Source: Atopobiaceae bacterium UBA7016 (GTDB lineage Bacteria > Actinomycetota > Coriobacteriia > Coriobacteriales > Atopobiaceae). Taken from it: a stretch of 5,882 nucleotides of DNA. Below the pieces are notes generated by a model that worked only from the letters and a program-made list of their open reading frames with translations, did no database searches and was not told the origin of the DNA. Of the stretch, positions 1 to 5,863 are shown piece after piece. Position numbers and translations under genes: made by a program. The stretch covers positions 3,903-9,784 of the forward strand of contig DJXA01000124.1 in NCBI GenBank assembly GCA_002449555.1, in the 5' to 3' direction. The first letter of the stretch is position 1, and each line of letters begins with the position of its first letter.

Positions 1-25
1 AAGCCTCCGTCCTGATTGTCCGGGC

Positions 26-69
26 AAAAAAGGGAGAGGGGCTGGCAGCTGTGCCAGCCCCTCTCCCTT
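26..69 (-). terminator. Strong intrinsic terminator of the PTS IIC gene
   Basis: A perfect 18-bp inverted repeat pairs 30-47 with 52-69 around the 4-base loop GCTG. Read on the minus strand, the hairpin runs directly into six T residues (the A-run at 26-31). It starts 30 bases past the IIC stop codon. Stem length, GC content and the T-run make it a textbook Rho-independent terminator for the minus strand. There is no T-run on the plus-strand side, so it is directional. Confidence 0.93.
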
Positions 70-99
70 AAAGGGAAGGAAGTGCTACGGTTTCTGGAG

Positions 100-1437
100 T
101 TATGCGGCAGCCTGCTCGGCCTCGTAGAGCTCGTTGTCCACGGAGCGGGCAAACGGCAGATAGATGAAGAACGAAGCGGCCAGGCAGACGACCTGCCAGA
201 GGGCACCCTGCCATCCGCAGCAGATGAAGCCGGAGATGATGGGAGGCGTGGTCCACGGCACGGTGACGCCAGTGGTGTAAGGAATGAAGCCGATGGCCGT
301 CATCACATAGGCGGAGAGGTTGGAGAACAGCGGCGCCAGAACGAACGGGATGAAGAGCTTCGGGTTCATGACGATGGGGGTACCGAAGAGGATCGGCTCG
401 TTGATGTTGAAGATGCCGCAGCCGACGCCGAGCTTGCCGACGGTCTTGAACTGCTCGGACTTGGCGAAGAAGACCATGTAGATGACCATGCCGATGGTGA
501 TGCCGGAGCCGGTGATGGCGTGGAAGCAGGTGCGCCAGGGGTTGGTGAAGATGTGAGCACCGTTAGCACCCATAGCGGCGATCGCCTGCGCGCGGGTCAT
601 GCCCTCAGCGGTGAGCTTGTCGAAGATCTCCTGGTTGATGAGCATGTTGGAGGTGGCGATGGGGTCGGCGACGGAGTTGACGACGGTGGCGCCGTGGACG
701 CCGAACCACCACAGGAACGGCACGAGGCCCTCGAGGATGGCGACGCCGACGAAGGTGTCGCCGAGGCTCTGCAGCGGGGCCTGCAGGAACTTGTAGATGA
801 GCTCGATGGGGGTGCCGCCGGAGACGAGCAGGCAGACGTGGTAGATCAGGATGCCGCCGGTGAGGATGGCGGCGGCGGGGATGAGGCCCGTGAAGGCGGC
901 GGCGACGCCGTCGGGCACGCCGTCCGGCATCTTGATGCGGATGTCCCTCTTGAGGAACCAGCTGTAGGCGATACCGGTGAGCAGGCCGGCGATGATGCCG
1001 CCGATCATGCCCTGGCCGGCGAGCCAGGTCTTGTTGAGGCCGGCGACGGAGGTGACGGCGTTGCCCTCGGCGTCGAGCAGATCGACGCTGACGGTCGAGG
1101 GGATGAAGATCAGGAACAGGGCGATGGCAATGATGCCAGCGGACAGCGGCTCATAGCCGTCGTTCTTCGCCCACTGGTAGGCGATGCCCAGCGCCGCGAT
1201 GAGGGCGACGATCTGGAACGAGGAGGTGTAGCCCTGGCGGAGGGCGGGCACGAAGCCGGTGGCGGTGACCATGTCGGCCAGGGACTGCACGGGCAGCTGG
1301 AACAGCAGCAGGTAGACGGCGCCGACGATGATCAGCGGCATGGAGTAGACGAGGCCGTCCTTGATGGCGCGGATCGGCTTGGTGTTGACGAACCACATGA
1401 CGGCGGGCAGTACGGTGTTACCGAAGAACTCTTGCAT
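100..1437 (-). CDS. PTS sugar permease EIIC, lactose/cellobiose family
   Basis: This 445-residue integral membrane protein is the sugar-translocating IIC subunit of a phosphoenolpyruvate-dependent PTS. It should bring a beta-glucoside, cellobiose, chitobiose or lactose-type sugar across the membrane for phosphorylation by a IIB partner. Hydrophobic segments run through most of the length, for example near residues 30-48, 98-113, 140-161, 181-206, 312-325, 362-384 and 405-428. Two family signatures are clear. One is WWFGVHG at 243-249, with H248. The other is GIFNINEPILFGTP at 341-354, with E347. By family knowledge, a His and a Glu in these places contact the sugar. The length is normal for a IIC-only protein, and no IIA or IIB domain is fused. 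The ATG at 1437 is supported by an AGGAAGGGG site at 1444-1452, 7 bases upstream. The gene is flanked by its own promoter region and a strong terminator. Its codons are strongly biased to G/C-ending forms, more so than the hydrolase or lipoprotein genes. The exact substrate cannot be read from sequence. Confidence 0.93.
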   Translation of the reverse strand: MQEFFGNTVLPAVMWFVNTKPIRAIKDGLVYSMPLIIVGAVYLLLFQLPVQSLADMVTATGFVPALRQGYTSSFQIVALIAALGIAYQWAKNDGYEPLSAGIIAIALFLIFIPSTVSVDLLDAEGNAVTSVAGLNKTWLAGQGMIGGIIAGLLTGIAYSWFLKRDIRIKMPDGVPDGVAAAFTGLIPAAAILTGGILIYHVCLLVSGGTPIELIYKFLQAPLQSLGDTFVGVAILEGLVPFLWWFGVHGATVVNSVADPIATSNMLINQEIFDKLTAEGMTRAQAIAAMGANGAHIFTNPWRTCFHAITGSGITIGMVIYMVFFAKSEQFKTVGKLGVGCGIFNINEPILFGTPIVMNPKLFIPFVLAPLFSNLSAYVMTAIGFIPYTTGVTVPWTTPPIISGFICCGWQGALWQVVCLAASFFIYLPFARSVDNELYEAEQAAA

Positions 1438-1523
1438 GTGTTTCCCCTTCCTTTGTTGCTTGACTATCTTCCTTCCCAGCGGCGCTTACGCGCCAACAAT
1501 CGCATCATGAGGCGGCACAAGGG

Positions 1524-1533
1524 CCAACGTTGG
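1524..1533. promoter_or_regulatory. Candidate operator CCAACGTTGG at the IIC start point
   Basis: A perfect 10-bp palindrome lies 5 bases downstream of the candidate -10 box of the IIC promoter, so it would cover the transcription start. The core CAACGTTG has the central CG typical of LacI/GalR-family operators. The same 8-bp core recurs at 1616-1623. The regulator itself is not in the window, so the family assignment is inference. Confidence 0.5.
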
Positions 1534-1537
1534 TATG

Positions 1538-1568
1538 CGTATAGCAAAGCATATAATGAATTTGTCAA
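1538..1568 (-). promoter_or_regulatory. Candidate sigma70-type promoter of the PTS IIC gene
   Basis: On the minus strand a perfect -35 box TTGACA (1563-1568) is followed after 19 bases by TATACG (1538-1543). TGC immediately precedes that hexamer, giving an extended -10 element. The 19-base spacer is longer than ideal, which the extended -10 may offset. The surrounding DNA is clearly more AT-rich than the flanking genes. Transcription would start near 1531 and leave a leader of roughly 95 bases before the IIC ATG. Upstream lies a second TTGACA (1613-1618) with no good -10 partner. Confidence 0.5.
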
Positions 1569-1615
1569 TTATGTGATGATAAAGTGTCAGAAATCTGATG
1601 AATGGCGCAAATTGT

Positions 1616-1623
1616 CAACGTTG
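1616..1623. promoter_or_regulatory. Second CAACGTTG palindrome, candidate upstream operator
   Basis: This is an exact copy of the core of the 1524-1533 palindrome, 91 bp away centre to centre and upstream of the candidate -35 box. Symmetry does not extend beyond 8 bp, so it would be the weaker site. A pair at this spacing fits an auxiliary operator used for DNA looping. That is inference from the arrangement. Confidence 0.38.
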
Positions 1624-1641
1624 TGCACGAGAGTCTTTACC

Positions 1642-1682
1642 GAAACGAAATGCGGGAAGCAACTCTCGGAGTTGCTTCCCGC
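1642..1682 (-). terminator. Intrinsic terminator of the alpha/beta hydrolase gene
   Basis: A 14-bp perfect stem pairs 1652-1665 with 1669-1682 around a 3-base loop (13 bp if the loop is taken as 5 bases). It begins 27 bases after the hydrolase stop. On the minus strand it is followed by ATTTCGTTTCG, an interrupted T-rich tail. The tail is less perfect than that of the terminator at 26-69, so some read-through toward the IIC gene is possible. Confidence 0.8.
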
Positions 1683-1709
1683 CTCACGCCAATACGTAAC
1701 ACTTCTCCA

Positions 1710-2642
1710 TCAAATGTGTTCCTGCACGAACGAATCAACGATCGTCAGCACCTGCTCAGTCCAAAACTCTGGGCCGCCATGGTCTGCCCCACGCAGCAGA
1801 TAGAGCCGAGCCTCATGCCCCGTCTCGCGTAGACGCCGGTAGAGGTTCACGCTGCAGCGTGTGTTGACGGTACGGTCCTTGGTGCCGTGCATGATGAGCA
1901 TGGGCGCGATCTTCGTCTCGTCATCGATATTGCAGGCAACCGTCAGCAGCTCACGGGACTCTCTGTCCTTGTTGAGGTCGACGCCGCCCATGATCATGCC
2001 CTCGGGTGACTCCGGCTCGTTATGGTTGGGCGTGGAGGGGTTGGCGTCCTCAAACGTGAAGTCCGTCGAGCCATAGTAGTTGACGATGCAGCTCACCTCA
2101 CCCGATACCCCAGGAAACAGGTTGTACTCCGTGTCGTCGTCGTGCAGGATGCCCACATAGCTGGCCGTATGGCCGCCCGAAGAGTCGCCCATCACCGCAA
2201 CGCGCGTGGCGTCCACCGCATACTCGTCCGCATGTACCCGCATGAAACGGATGGCGTTGCGCGCGTCACGCACGGGGTCGGGGAAGACGCCGATGCCGCT
2301 CTCACGATACTGCACGATGGCCACCACGTAGCCCTTCGCCGCGAGCCGCGCGATGAAGGGCAGGTTGGCATACACATGCTGCGTCATCCAGGCAGAGCCC
2401 TGGACGTACACCACACAGGGATACTTCTGTGACGCCGGCCTCCCCTCCCGCGGAGCCTTGGCGTTTCTGCTGGTGGGAATCAGAATCTGCAGCACGCGTG
2501 ACACACCGTCGATGTACTCGTACTCCACGTTGGGCACGTACATCACGCCCACCTCGTCACCGGTAGTGTCCAGCCACGCGACTCCGTCGACGTCCTCGTC
2601 AAACGCCGGAAACTCGTCGTACTCCCATGCCTTCAGTTCCAT
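1710..2642 (-). CDS. Alpha/beta hydrolase, probable carbohydrate esterase (BD-FAE-like)
   Basis: A 310-residue protein with an alpha/beta-hydrolase fold and no signal peptide or membrane segment, so it is probably cytoplasmic. The nucleophile elbow is GDSSG at 152-156, with S154 as the likely catalytic serine. D256 in HGTKD and H288 in GADHGG are well placed to complete the triad. The oxyanion strand reads VYVQGSAW (78-85), with Q where classical HGGG esterases have His. I recall this variant from gut-bacterial hydrolases related to feruloyl/acetyl-xylan esterases. The likely role is removing acyl groups from sugars or another small ester, but the substrate is unknown. The start at 2642 is supported by AGGAGG (2650-2655) 7 bases upstream. 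The gene is divergent from the acetyltransferase and lies upstream of the IIC gene on the same strand, separated from it by a terminator. A peptidase of the same fold is a less likely alternative. Confidence 0.88.
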   Translation of the reverse strand: MELKAWEYDEFPAFDEDVDGVAWLDTTGDEVGVMYVPNVEYEYIDGVSRVLQILIPTSRNAKAPREGRPASQKYPCVVYVQGSAWMTQHVYANLPFIARLAAKGYVVAIVQYRESGIGVFPDPVRDARNAIRFMRVHADEYAVDATRVAVMGDSSGGHTASYVGILHDDDTEYNLFPGVSGEVSCIVNYYGSTDFTFEDANPSTPNHNEPESPEGMIMGGVDLNKDRESRELLTVACNIDDETKIAPMLIMHGTKDRTVNTRCSVNLYRRLRETGHEARLYLLRGADHGGPEFWTEQVLTIVDSFVQEHI

Positions 2643-2670
2643 ATGCGCTCCTCCTCTCGCACTTTACGTA

Positions 2671-2686
2671 CGCATGACATCATACG
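2671..2686. promoter_or_regulatory. Imperfect palindrome over a possible -10 box in the divergent region
   Basis: The sequence CGCATGACATCATACG is symmetric about a central CA, with six of seven arm positions pairing (CG-n-ATGA / TCAT-n-CG). It overlaps TATGAT (2679-2684, minus strand), the best -10-like hexamer for the hydrolase gene. No convincing -35 box sits at the right distance, which would fit an activator-dependent or weak promoter. It could be an operator shared by the divergent hydrolase and acetyltransferase genes, or chance. Confidence 0.27.
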
Positions 2687-2740
2687 GGAGACGGCCGCCG
2701 GTGCGGTATGCTCAACCCTGTCAACGGCCACACCCAGCGC

Positions 2741-2747
2741 AGGGGAG
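2741..2747 (+). promoter_or_regulatory. Ribosome binding site fixing the acetyltransferase start
   Basis: AGGGGAG lies 5 bases before the ATG at 2753. An in-frame ATG at 2708 would add 15 residues with no family resemblance and has no comparable site upstream, so 2753 is the preferred start. Confidence 0.8.
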
Positions 2748-2752
2748 ACGCC

Positions 2753-3250
2753 ATGCTCATCCGCACCTCCACCACCCAGGACCTTGAACGCATCATGCAG
2801 ATCTACGCCCGCGCACGCTCCTTTATGGCCGAGACCGGCAACCCCAACCAATGGGGCCCCAACCAGTGGCCGCCACAAAGCCTTATCGAGCAGGACATCG
2901 CGACCGGCAAGGGACACGTCTGCGAGCACGAAGGCCGCGTGGTGGGCGTCTTCTTCTTTGACCAGGGGTCGCACATAGAGCCCACGTACGACCAGATTGA
3001 TGACGGCGCCTGGATTGGCGACGAGACCTATGGCGTGGTGCATCGCATCGCTGCGGATGGCACCGTTAAGGGTACAGGCCAGTTCTGCCTAGAGTGGGCC
3101 TTTGCCCAGTGCGGCCACCTGCGCATCGACACGCACCAAGACAACAAGGTCATGCAAAACCTGCTGCGCAAGCTGGGCTTTGTTCACTGCGGCACCATCT
3201 ACGTGCACGAAGACAACGACCCTCGCCTTGCCTTTGAGAAACTCTCATAG
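2753..3250 (+). CDS. GNAT-family N-acetyltransferase
   Basis: A 165-residue single-domain protein, presumably a cytoplasmic acetyl-CoA-dependent transferase. The N-terminus (MLIRTSTTQDLERIMQIYARAR) matches the opening strand and helix of GNAT proteins. GNPNQWG at 29-35 is a family-typical motif. VHRIAADGTVKGTGQFC at 96-112 corresponds to the acetyl-CoA pyrophosphate loop, with GTG in place of the strict Q/R-x-x-G-x-G/A form. LRIDTHQDNKVMQNLLRKLGF (123-143) is the C-terminal half of the fold. Full length for the family and intact. The acceptor (an amine, a small molecule or a protein N-terminus) cannot be inferred. It is divergent from the hydrolase gene and lies 132 bases upstream of the lipoprotein gene on the same strand. 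No good terminator separates it from the lipoprotein gene, so some co-transcription is possible. Confidence 0.9.
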   Translation: MLIRTSTTQDLERIMQIYARARSFMAETGNPNQWGPNQWPPQSLIEQDIATGKGHVCEHEGRVVGVFFFDQGSHIEPTYDQIDDGAWIGDETYGVVHRIAADGTVKGTGQFCLEWAFAQCGHLRIDTHQDNKVMQNLLRKLGFVHCGTIYVHEDNDPRLAFEKLS

Positions 3251-3330
3251 ACCGATCGGGTCCTGCAACACCAACGGCTCTTTGGTAACCAACCGCCGAA
3301 ACTTGTCATTTACAACTGGTTAAACGCACC

Positions 3331-3354
3331 TTGTCACATAGGATAGTGTTACAA
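3331..3354. promoter_or_regulatory. Interrupted palindrome upstream of the GH32-like gene
   Basis: The 24-bp element has the form TTGTnACA-N8-TGTnACAA, with seven of eight positions pairing in each arm. Its centre overlaps TAGGAT (3339-3344) and GATAGT (3342-3347), the only -10-like hexamers upstream of the lipoprotein gene, and it ends 28 bases before the ATG. A related spaced dyad, TTGT-N5-ACAA, lies at 3303-3315. No matching -35 box is convincing. This placement would suit a repressor or a promoter-remodelling regulator of the glycosidase gene. Its identity is unknown. Confidence 0.38.
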
Positions 3355-3367
3355 ATGCACATCTTAC

Positions 3368-3374
3368 GGGGAAG
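3368..3374 (+). promoter_or_regulatory. Ribosome binding site deciding the GH32-like start
   Basis: GGGGAAG ends 8 bases before the ATG at 3383. The alternative in-frame GTG at 3377 is only 2 bases from it, too close for normal initiation. The ATG is therefore preferred. Confidence 0.75.
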
Positions 3375-3382
3375 CGGTGACC

Positions 3383-4903
3383 ATGAAACACAACAAGGCA
3401 ACCAGTTTGCTCACGTTCGTCATTATTCTTTTGACATTGCTTGCCCTTGGGGCATGCGGGTCACCTAAGACCTTGCCCGACGATCCCTATGAACCTGTCG
3501 CGTACCGGCTCTATCCCGCGCCGGAGGGTGGCTATGTGGGCGACACCATGCCTTTCGTGACCGACGAGGGAGAGCTTGAGCTCTACTACCTCTACGAGAC
3601 CGACCACAATGGCCAGGCCTACCACCCCGTCTATAAGTACTCCACCACCGACCTCTGCGGATATGAGGACCATGGCATGGTCATGAACTTTGGCCTGATG
3701 TCAGACCCCGACCCCGCAATTGGAACGGGCTCTGTTCTGAAGGGTCAAGATGGCCTCTACCACCTCTTCTATACGGGCCACAACGACACGGGCAACAACG
3801 GCATGGGCAAGGAATGCGTAATGCATGCCACCAGCACCGACCGCGAGACGTGGACCAAGCAGCCCGATGACACCTTCTATGCGCCGGAGGGCTATTCGAA
3901 GGACGACTTCCGCGATCCCGAGGTGTTCTGGGTCGAGGAGGAAGGATGCTACTGGATGCTCCTCGCCGCGCGCAGCAACACGCAGGGCGGCGTCGTGGCC
4001 AAGTTCACCTCCCCCGACCTCAAGAGCTGGGAGCTTGCCGACCCGTTGTACGCCCCCATGGACCAGTACATGCTTGAGTGCCCTGACCTCTTCCAGATGG
4101 GTGGCACGTGGTATCTCACCTACAGCTGGGACTGCGTGACCTACTACGCAATGGCCAACTCCATGAACGGCCCCTTTGTGGCGCCCGCCTACGACGTGCT
4201 GGACGGCAACAACTTCGTGTTCTATGCAGCGAAGACGGCCGAGCTTGCGGGGGCACGCTACCTCTGCGGCTGGGTTGGCCGCGCTGCTCTGACCTCGGAC
4301 TCCGGCATCTATCAGTGGGCAGGCAACCTCCTCAACCATCAGCTGGTGCAGCATGACGACGGCACCCTAGGCGTGCGCGAGCCCGAGACGTTTGCCAACT
4401 ACTTCACGCAGGAGCAGCCGTTCCGCGCGGTGAAGAAGGAAGGCGGCGTCAAGATCAAGGACAACACCATCACGCTCAAGGCCGACGCGGACTCCTATGC
4501 GCTTGCGGATATGGGAACGCGGCCAGCGACCATGATGCTTGAGTGTGACGTGACATTTGACGAGGGCGGATGCGCGGGCTTCTCCTTCGGCGGTAGCGAG
4601 GCTGACGAAACGTGGACCGAGCTCTGCCTGGACGCTCGCACGGGCATGCTGCACTACGAGGGGTACTACATCGATCAGATCAGGGAGTTTGATCCCGCGA
4701 TGTTCACGCTCTTCGACTTCTCTCAGAAGACGACCCACCATGTGAAGCTCGTCTGCGAGAACGAGATCGTGGTCATGTACGTCGACGACGTGAAGGCCCT
4801 GAGCTCCCGCATCGCGCATTCCATTGACGGCGCGCATATCGGCGTCTTTGCCGATGGGTGCAACGCTGAGTTCAGCAACATCAGCATGAGGTGCCCGGAG
4901 TAG
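3383..4903 (+). CDS. GH32-like secreted lipoprotein glycosidase (clan GH-J beta-propeller)
   Basis: A 506-residue protein. Residues 1-25 form a lipoprotein signal: a basic start (MKHNK), a hydrophobic stretch and the lipobox LGAC with C25. The mature enzyme is thus likely anchored on the outer face of the membrane. A five-bladed beta-propeller of the GH32 type follows (about 38-335). All three catalytic positions are recognisable: D54 in GDTMPF as nucleophile, D178 in FRDPE as transition-state stabiliser, and E232 in LECPDLF as acid/base. WAGN at 312-315 and the HQLVQHDDGTLGVREP stretch (319-334) are typical of the propeller's end. Residues about 346-506 look like the C-terminal beta-sandwich. 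The nucleophile motif lacks the WMNDPNG form of classic invertases and levanases and matches a divergent GH32-like subgroup, so fructan as substrate is likely but not certain. It converges on the MscS gene and follows the acetyltransferase gene. A palindrome at 3331-3354 may control it. Confidence 0.87.
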   Translation: MKHNKATSLLTFVIILLTLLALGACGSPKTLPDDPYEPVAYRLYPAPEGGYVGDTMPFVTDEGELELYYLYETDHNGQAYHPVYKYSTTDLCGYEDHGMVMNFGLMSDPDPAIGTGSVLKGQDGLYHLFYTGHNDTGNNGMGKECVMHATSTDRETWTKQPDDTFYAPEGYSKDDFRDPEVFWVEEEGCYWMLLAARSNTQGGVVAKFTSPDLKSWELADPLYAPMDQYMLECPDLFQMGGTWYLTYSWDCVTYYAMANSMNGPFVAPAYDVLDGNNFVFYAAKTAELAGARYLCGWVGRAALTSDSGIYQWAGNLLNHQLVQHDDGTLGVREPETFANYFTQEQPFRAVKKEGGVKIKDNTITLKADADSYALADMGTRPATMMLECDVTFDEGGCAGFSFGGSEADETWTELCLDARTGMLHYEGYYIDQIREFDPAMFTLFDFSQKTTHHVKLVCENEIVVMYVDDVKALSSRIAHSIDGAHIGVFADGCNAEFSNISMRCPE

Positions 4904-4915
4904 ACCTTACGACTG

Positions 4916-4942
4916 CGCGTGCCCGGCACGGCTGGGCACGCG
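4916..4942. terminator. GC-rich hairpin between convergent genes, possible bidirectional terminator
   Basis: A perfect 9-bp stem (CGCGTGCCC at 4916-4924 with GGGCACGCG at 4934-4942) encloses a 9-base loop. It lies 12 bases past the lipoprotein stop and 12 bases past the MscS stop on the other strand. Neither side has a T-run, so classical intrinsic termination is not assured. It may act with Rho or as a 3'-end stabiliser. Confidence 0.5.
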
Positions 4943-4954
4943 AGAACTCGAGGG

Positions 4955-5818
4955 CTATTCAAGCGGAGCTTCGGTGACAGCCACTTCGGTAACGGGCCGC
5001 TTCCAGCCAGGGTTCACCTCGTGCGTGCAGTCGGCAAGGTAGCCGCGCTCAGAGATGGCGCTCGTCACCGCGTCCATCGAGCGCACGGCGTACTCGATGT
5101 CAGAGATGAAGATGCGGATCGATGCCCTGGTGCCAAAGGCGCTCGAGCCCATAAACATGACTTGGGGCATGAAGCCGGGGGCAATCCAGCCGTTTTGCGT
5201 CAGCACACGGGCCGCGATGGCCTCGATGTCGGTCTTGACCAAAGGAAGGCTCACGCCCGGCACGATGTCGCACTCAAACATGTGGCGGCAGGCCATGCGA
5301 CCGGACAGGCGCATGAAGTTATCGCCCATCAGTTTCGAGTTGGGGATGACGTGCGGAATGCCGTCGCGGTCCCTCAGCGTGATTTGATGCCAGTTGATGT
5401 CCATGACCTCGCCGCGATGGTCTCCCATGATGACTTGGTCGCCAACCGAAACGATGTCGCCTGCCACGATAAGCATGCCTGCGACCACGCTTTTGATGAG
5501 GTCCTGCAAACCCAGCGAGACCACAAGCGTGGTGACCCCAAGCGCTTGGACAACGCCACTCATCTGTATCTCGAAGACGCCCTCACCCAAGAAGAACACC
5601 ACGAGGATGGCGATGACCGCGCGCACGATGTTGGTGACCAGCGAGATGGCCCCGATGCTTGACCCCTTGAGATGCATGCGCAGCAGATGGTTGAGCACAT
5701 GGCCGCCAATCATGGCACCAACGATGGTTAGGAAGGCCACTGCTATGTCAACGGGCAGTTCGCCGAAGGTCTGCCTGAGTGAATCAAACGCTGATAGGAC
5801 CACGAATTGGCTGTGCAT
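4955..5818 (-). CDS. MscS-family small-conductance mechanosensitive channel
   Basis: A 287-residue inner-membrane channel, expected to form a heptamer that opens under membrane tension and releases solutes during hypo-osmotic shock. Three hydrophobic segments are visible, near residues 22-44, 58-78 and 87-119. The third holds the Gly/Ala-rich pore helix, ending VVSLGLQDLIKSVVAGMLIV (99-118). The beta domain follows with GDIVSVGDQV (120-129), GEVMDINWHQITLRDRDG (136-153) and the family's IPNS motif (158-161). The C-terminal alpha/beta domain runs to about residue 272. The length matches E. coli MscS (286 residues). I chose the ATG at 5818 because AAGGAG lies just upstream. An in-frame TTG at 5845 would add nine residues without such support. 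It converges on the lipoprotein gene and is probably transcribed alone. It has no evident functional link to sugar use. Confidence 0.94.
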   Translation of the reverse strand: MHSQFVVLSAFDSLRQTFGELPVDIAVAFLTIVGAMIGGHVLNHLLRMHLKGSSIGAISLVTNIVRAVIAILVVFFLGEGVFEIQMSGVVQALGVTTLVVSLGLQDLIKSVVAGMLIVAGDIVSVGDQVIMGDHRGEVMDINWHQITLRDRDGIPHVIPNSKLMGDNFMRLSGRMACRHMFECDIVPGVSLPLVKTDIEAIAARVLTQNGWIAPGFMPQVMFMGSSAFGTRASIRIFISDIEYAVRSMDAVTSAISERGYLADCTHEVNPGWKRPVTEVAVTEAPLE

Positions 5819-5822
5819 GACG

Positions 5823-5828
5823 CTCCTT
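5823..5828 (-). promoter_or_regulatory. Ribosome binding site fixing the MscS start
   Basis: AAGGAG on the minus strand lies 4 bases before the ATG at 5818. The upstream in-frame TTG at 5845 would place this site inside the coding region, which argues against the longer form. Confidence 0.8.
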
Positions 5829-5857
5829 GTGACCACGAAAGACAAGCTGCTACTCCC

Positions 5858-5863
5858 ATTGTA
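5858..5863 (-). promoter_or_regulatory. Candidate -10 box of the MscS gene
   Basis: TACAAT on the minus strand matches the sigma70 -10 consensus at five of six positions. It lies 39 bases before the chosen ATG, giving a leader of roughly 33 bases. At a 17-base spacer the -35 box would fall at 5881-5886, mostly beyond the window edge, so it cannot be checked here. Confidence 0.42.

Noticed and set aside
16..1803. A 595-codon open frame on the plus strand, antisense to the permease gene and extending into the hydrolase gene
   Set aside because: The predicted protein is low-complexity (rich in D, E, G, A, R), resembles no family and crosses two terminators and a promoter region. It is what strong G/C-ending codon bias in the minus-strand permease produces in the antisense frame.
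2719..2724. A TTGACA hexamer on the minus strand before the hydrolase gene
   Set aside because: No acceptable -10 box lies 15-19 bases downstream. The DNA at that distance is GC-rich, so it is not supported as a -35 box.
2633..3043. A 136-codon minus-strand open frame running from the acetyltransferase gene across the divergent region
   Set aside because: It is antisense to the well-supported GNAT frame and overlaps the hydrolase start and its ribosome binding site. There is no sign of a real product.
3275..3298. A small hairpin (CGGC...GCCG with an inner TTGG/CCAA) after the acetyltransferase gene
   Set aside because: The two short 4-bp stems are broken by an internal loop, the inner loop is only 3 bases, and no T-run follows. 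I do not call it a terminator.
3701..4354. A 217-codon minus-strand open frame inside the GH32-like gene
   Set aside because: It lies wholly within a clear GH32-like coding region with intact catalytic motifs and has no family resemblance of its own.
4919..5662. A 247-codon plus-strand open frame antisense to the MscS gene
   Set aside because: It starts inside the convergent hairpin, has no ribosome binding site, and its composition (rich in H, D, R, A) is typical of an antisense shadow. The minus-strand MscS protein explains this DNA.
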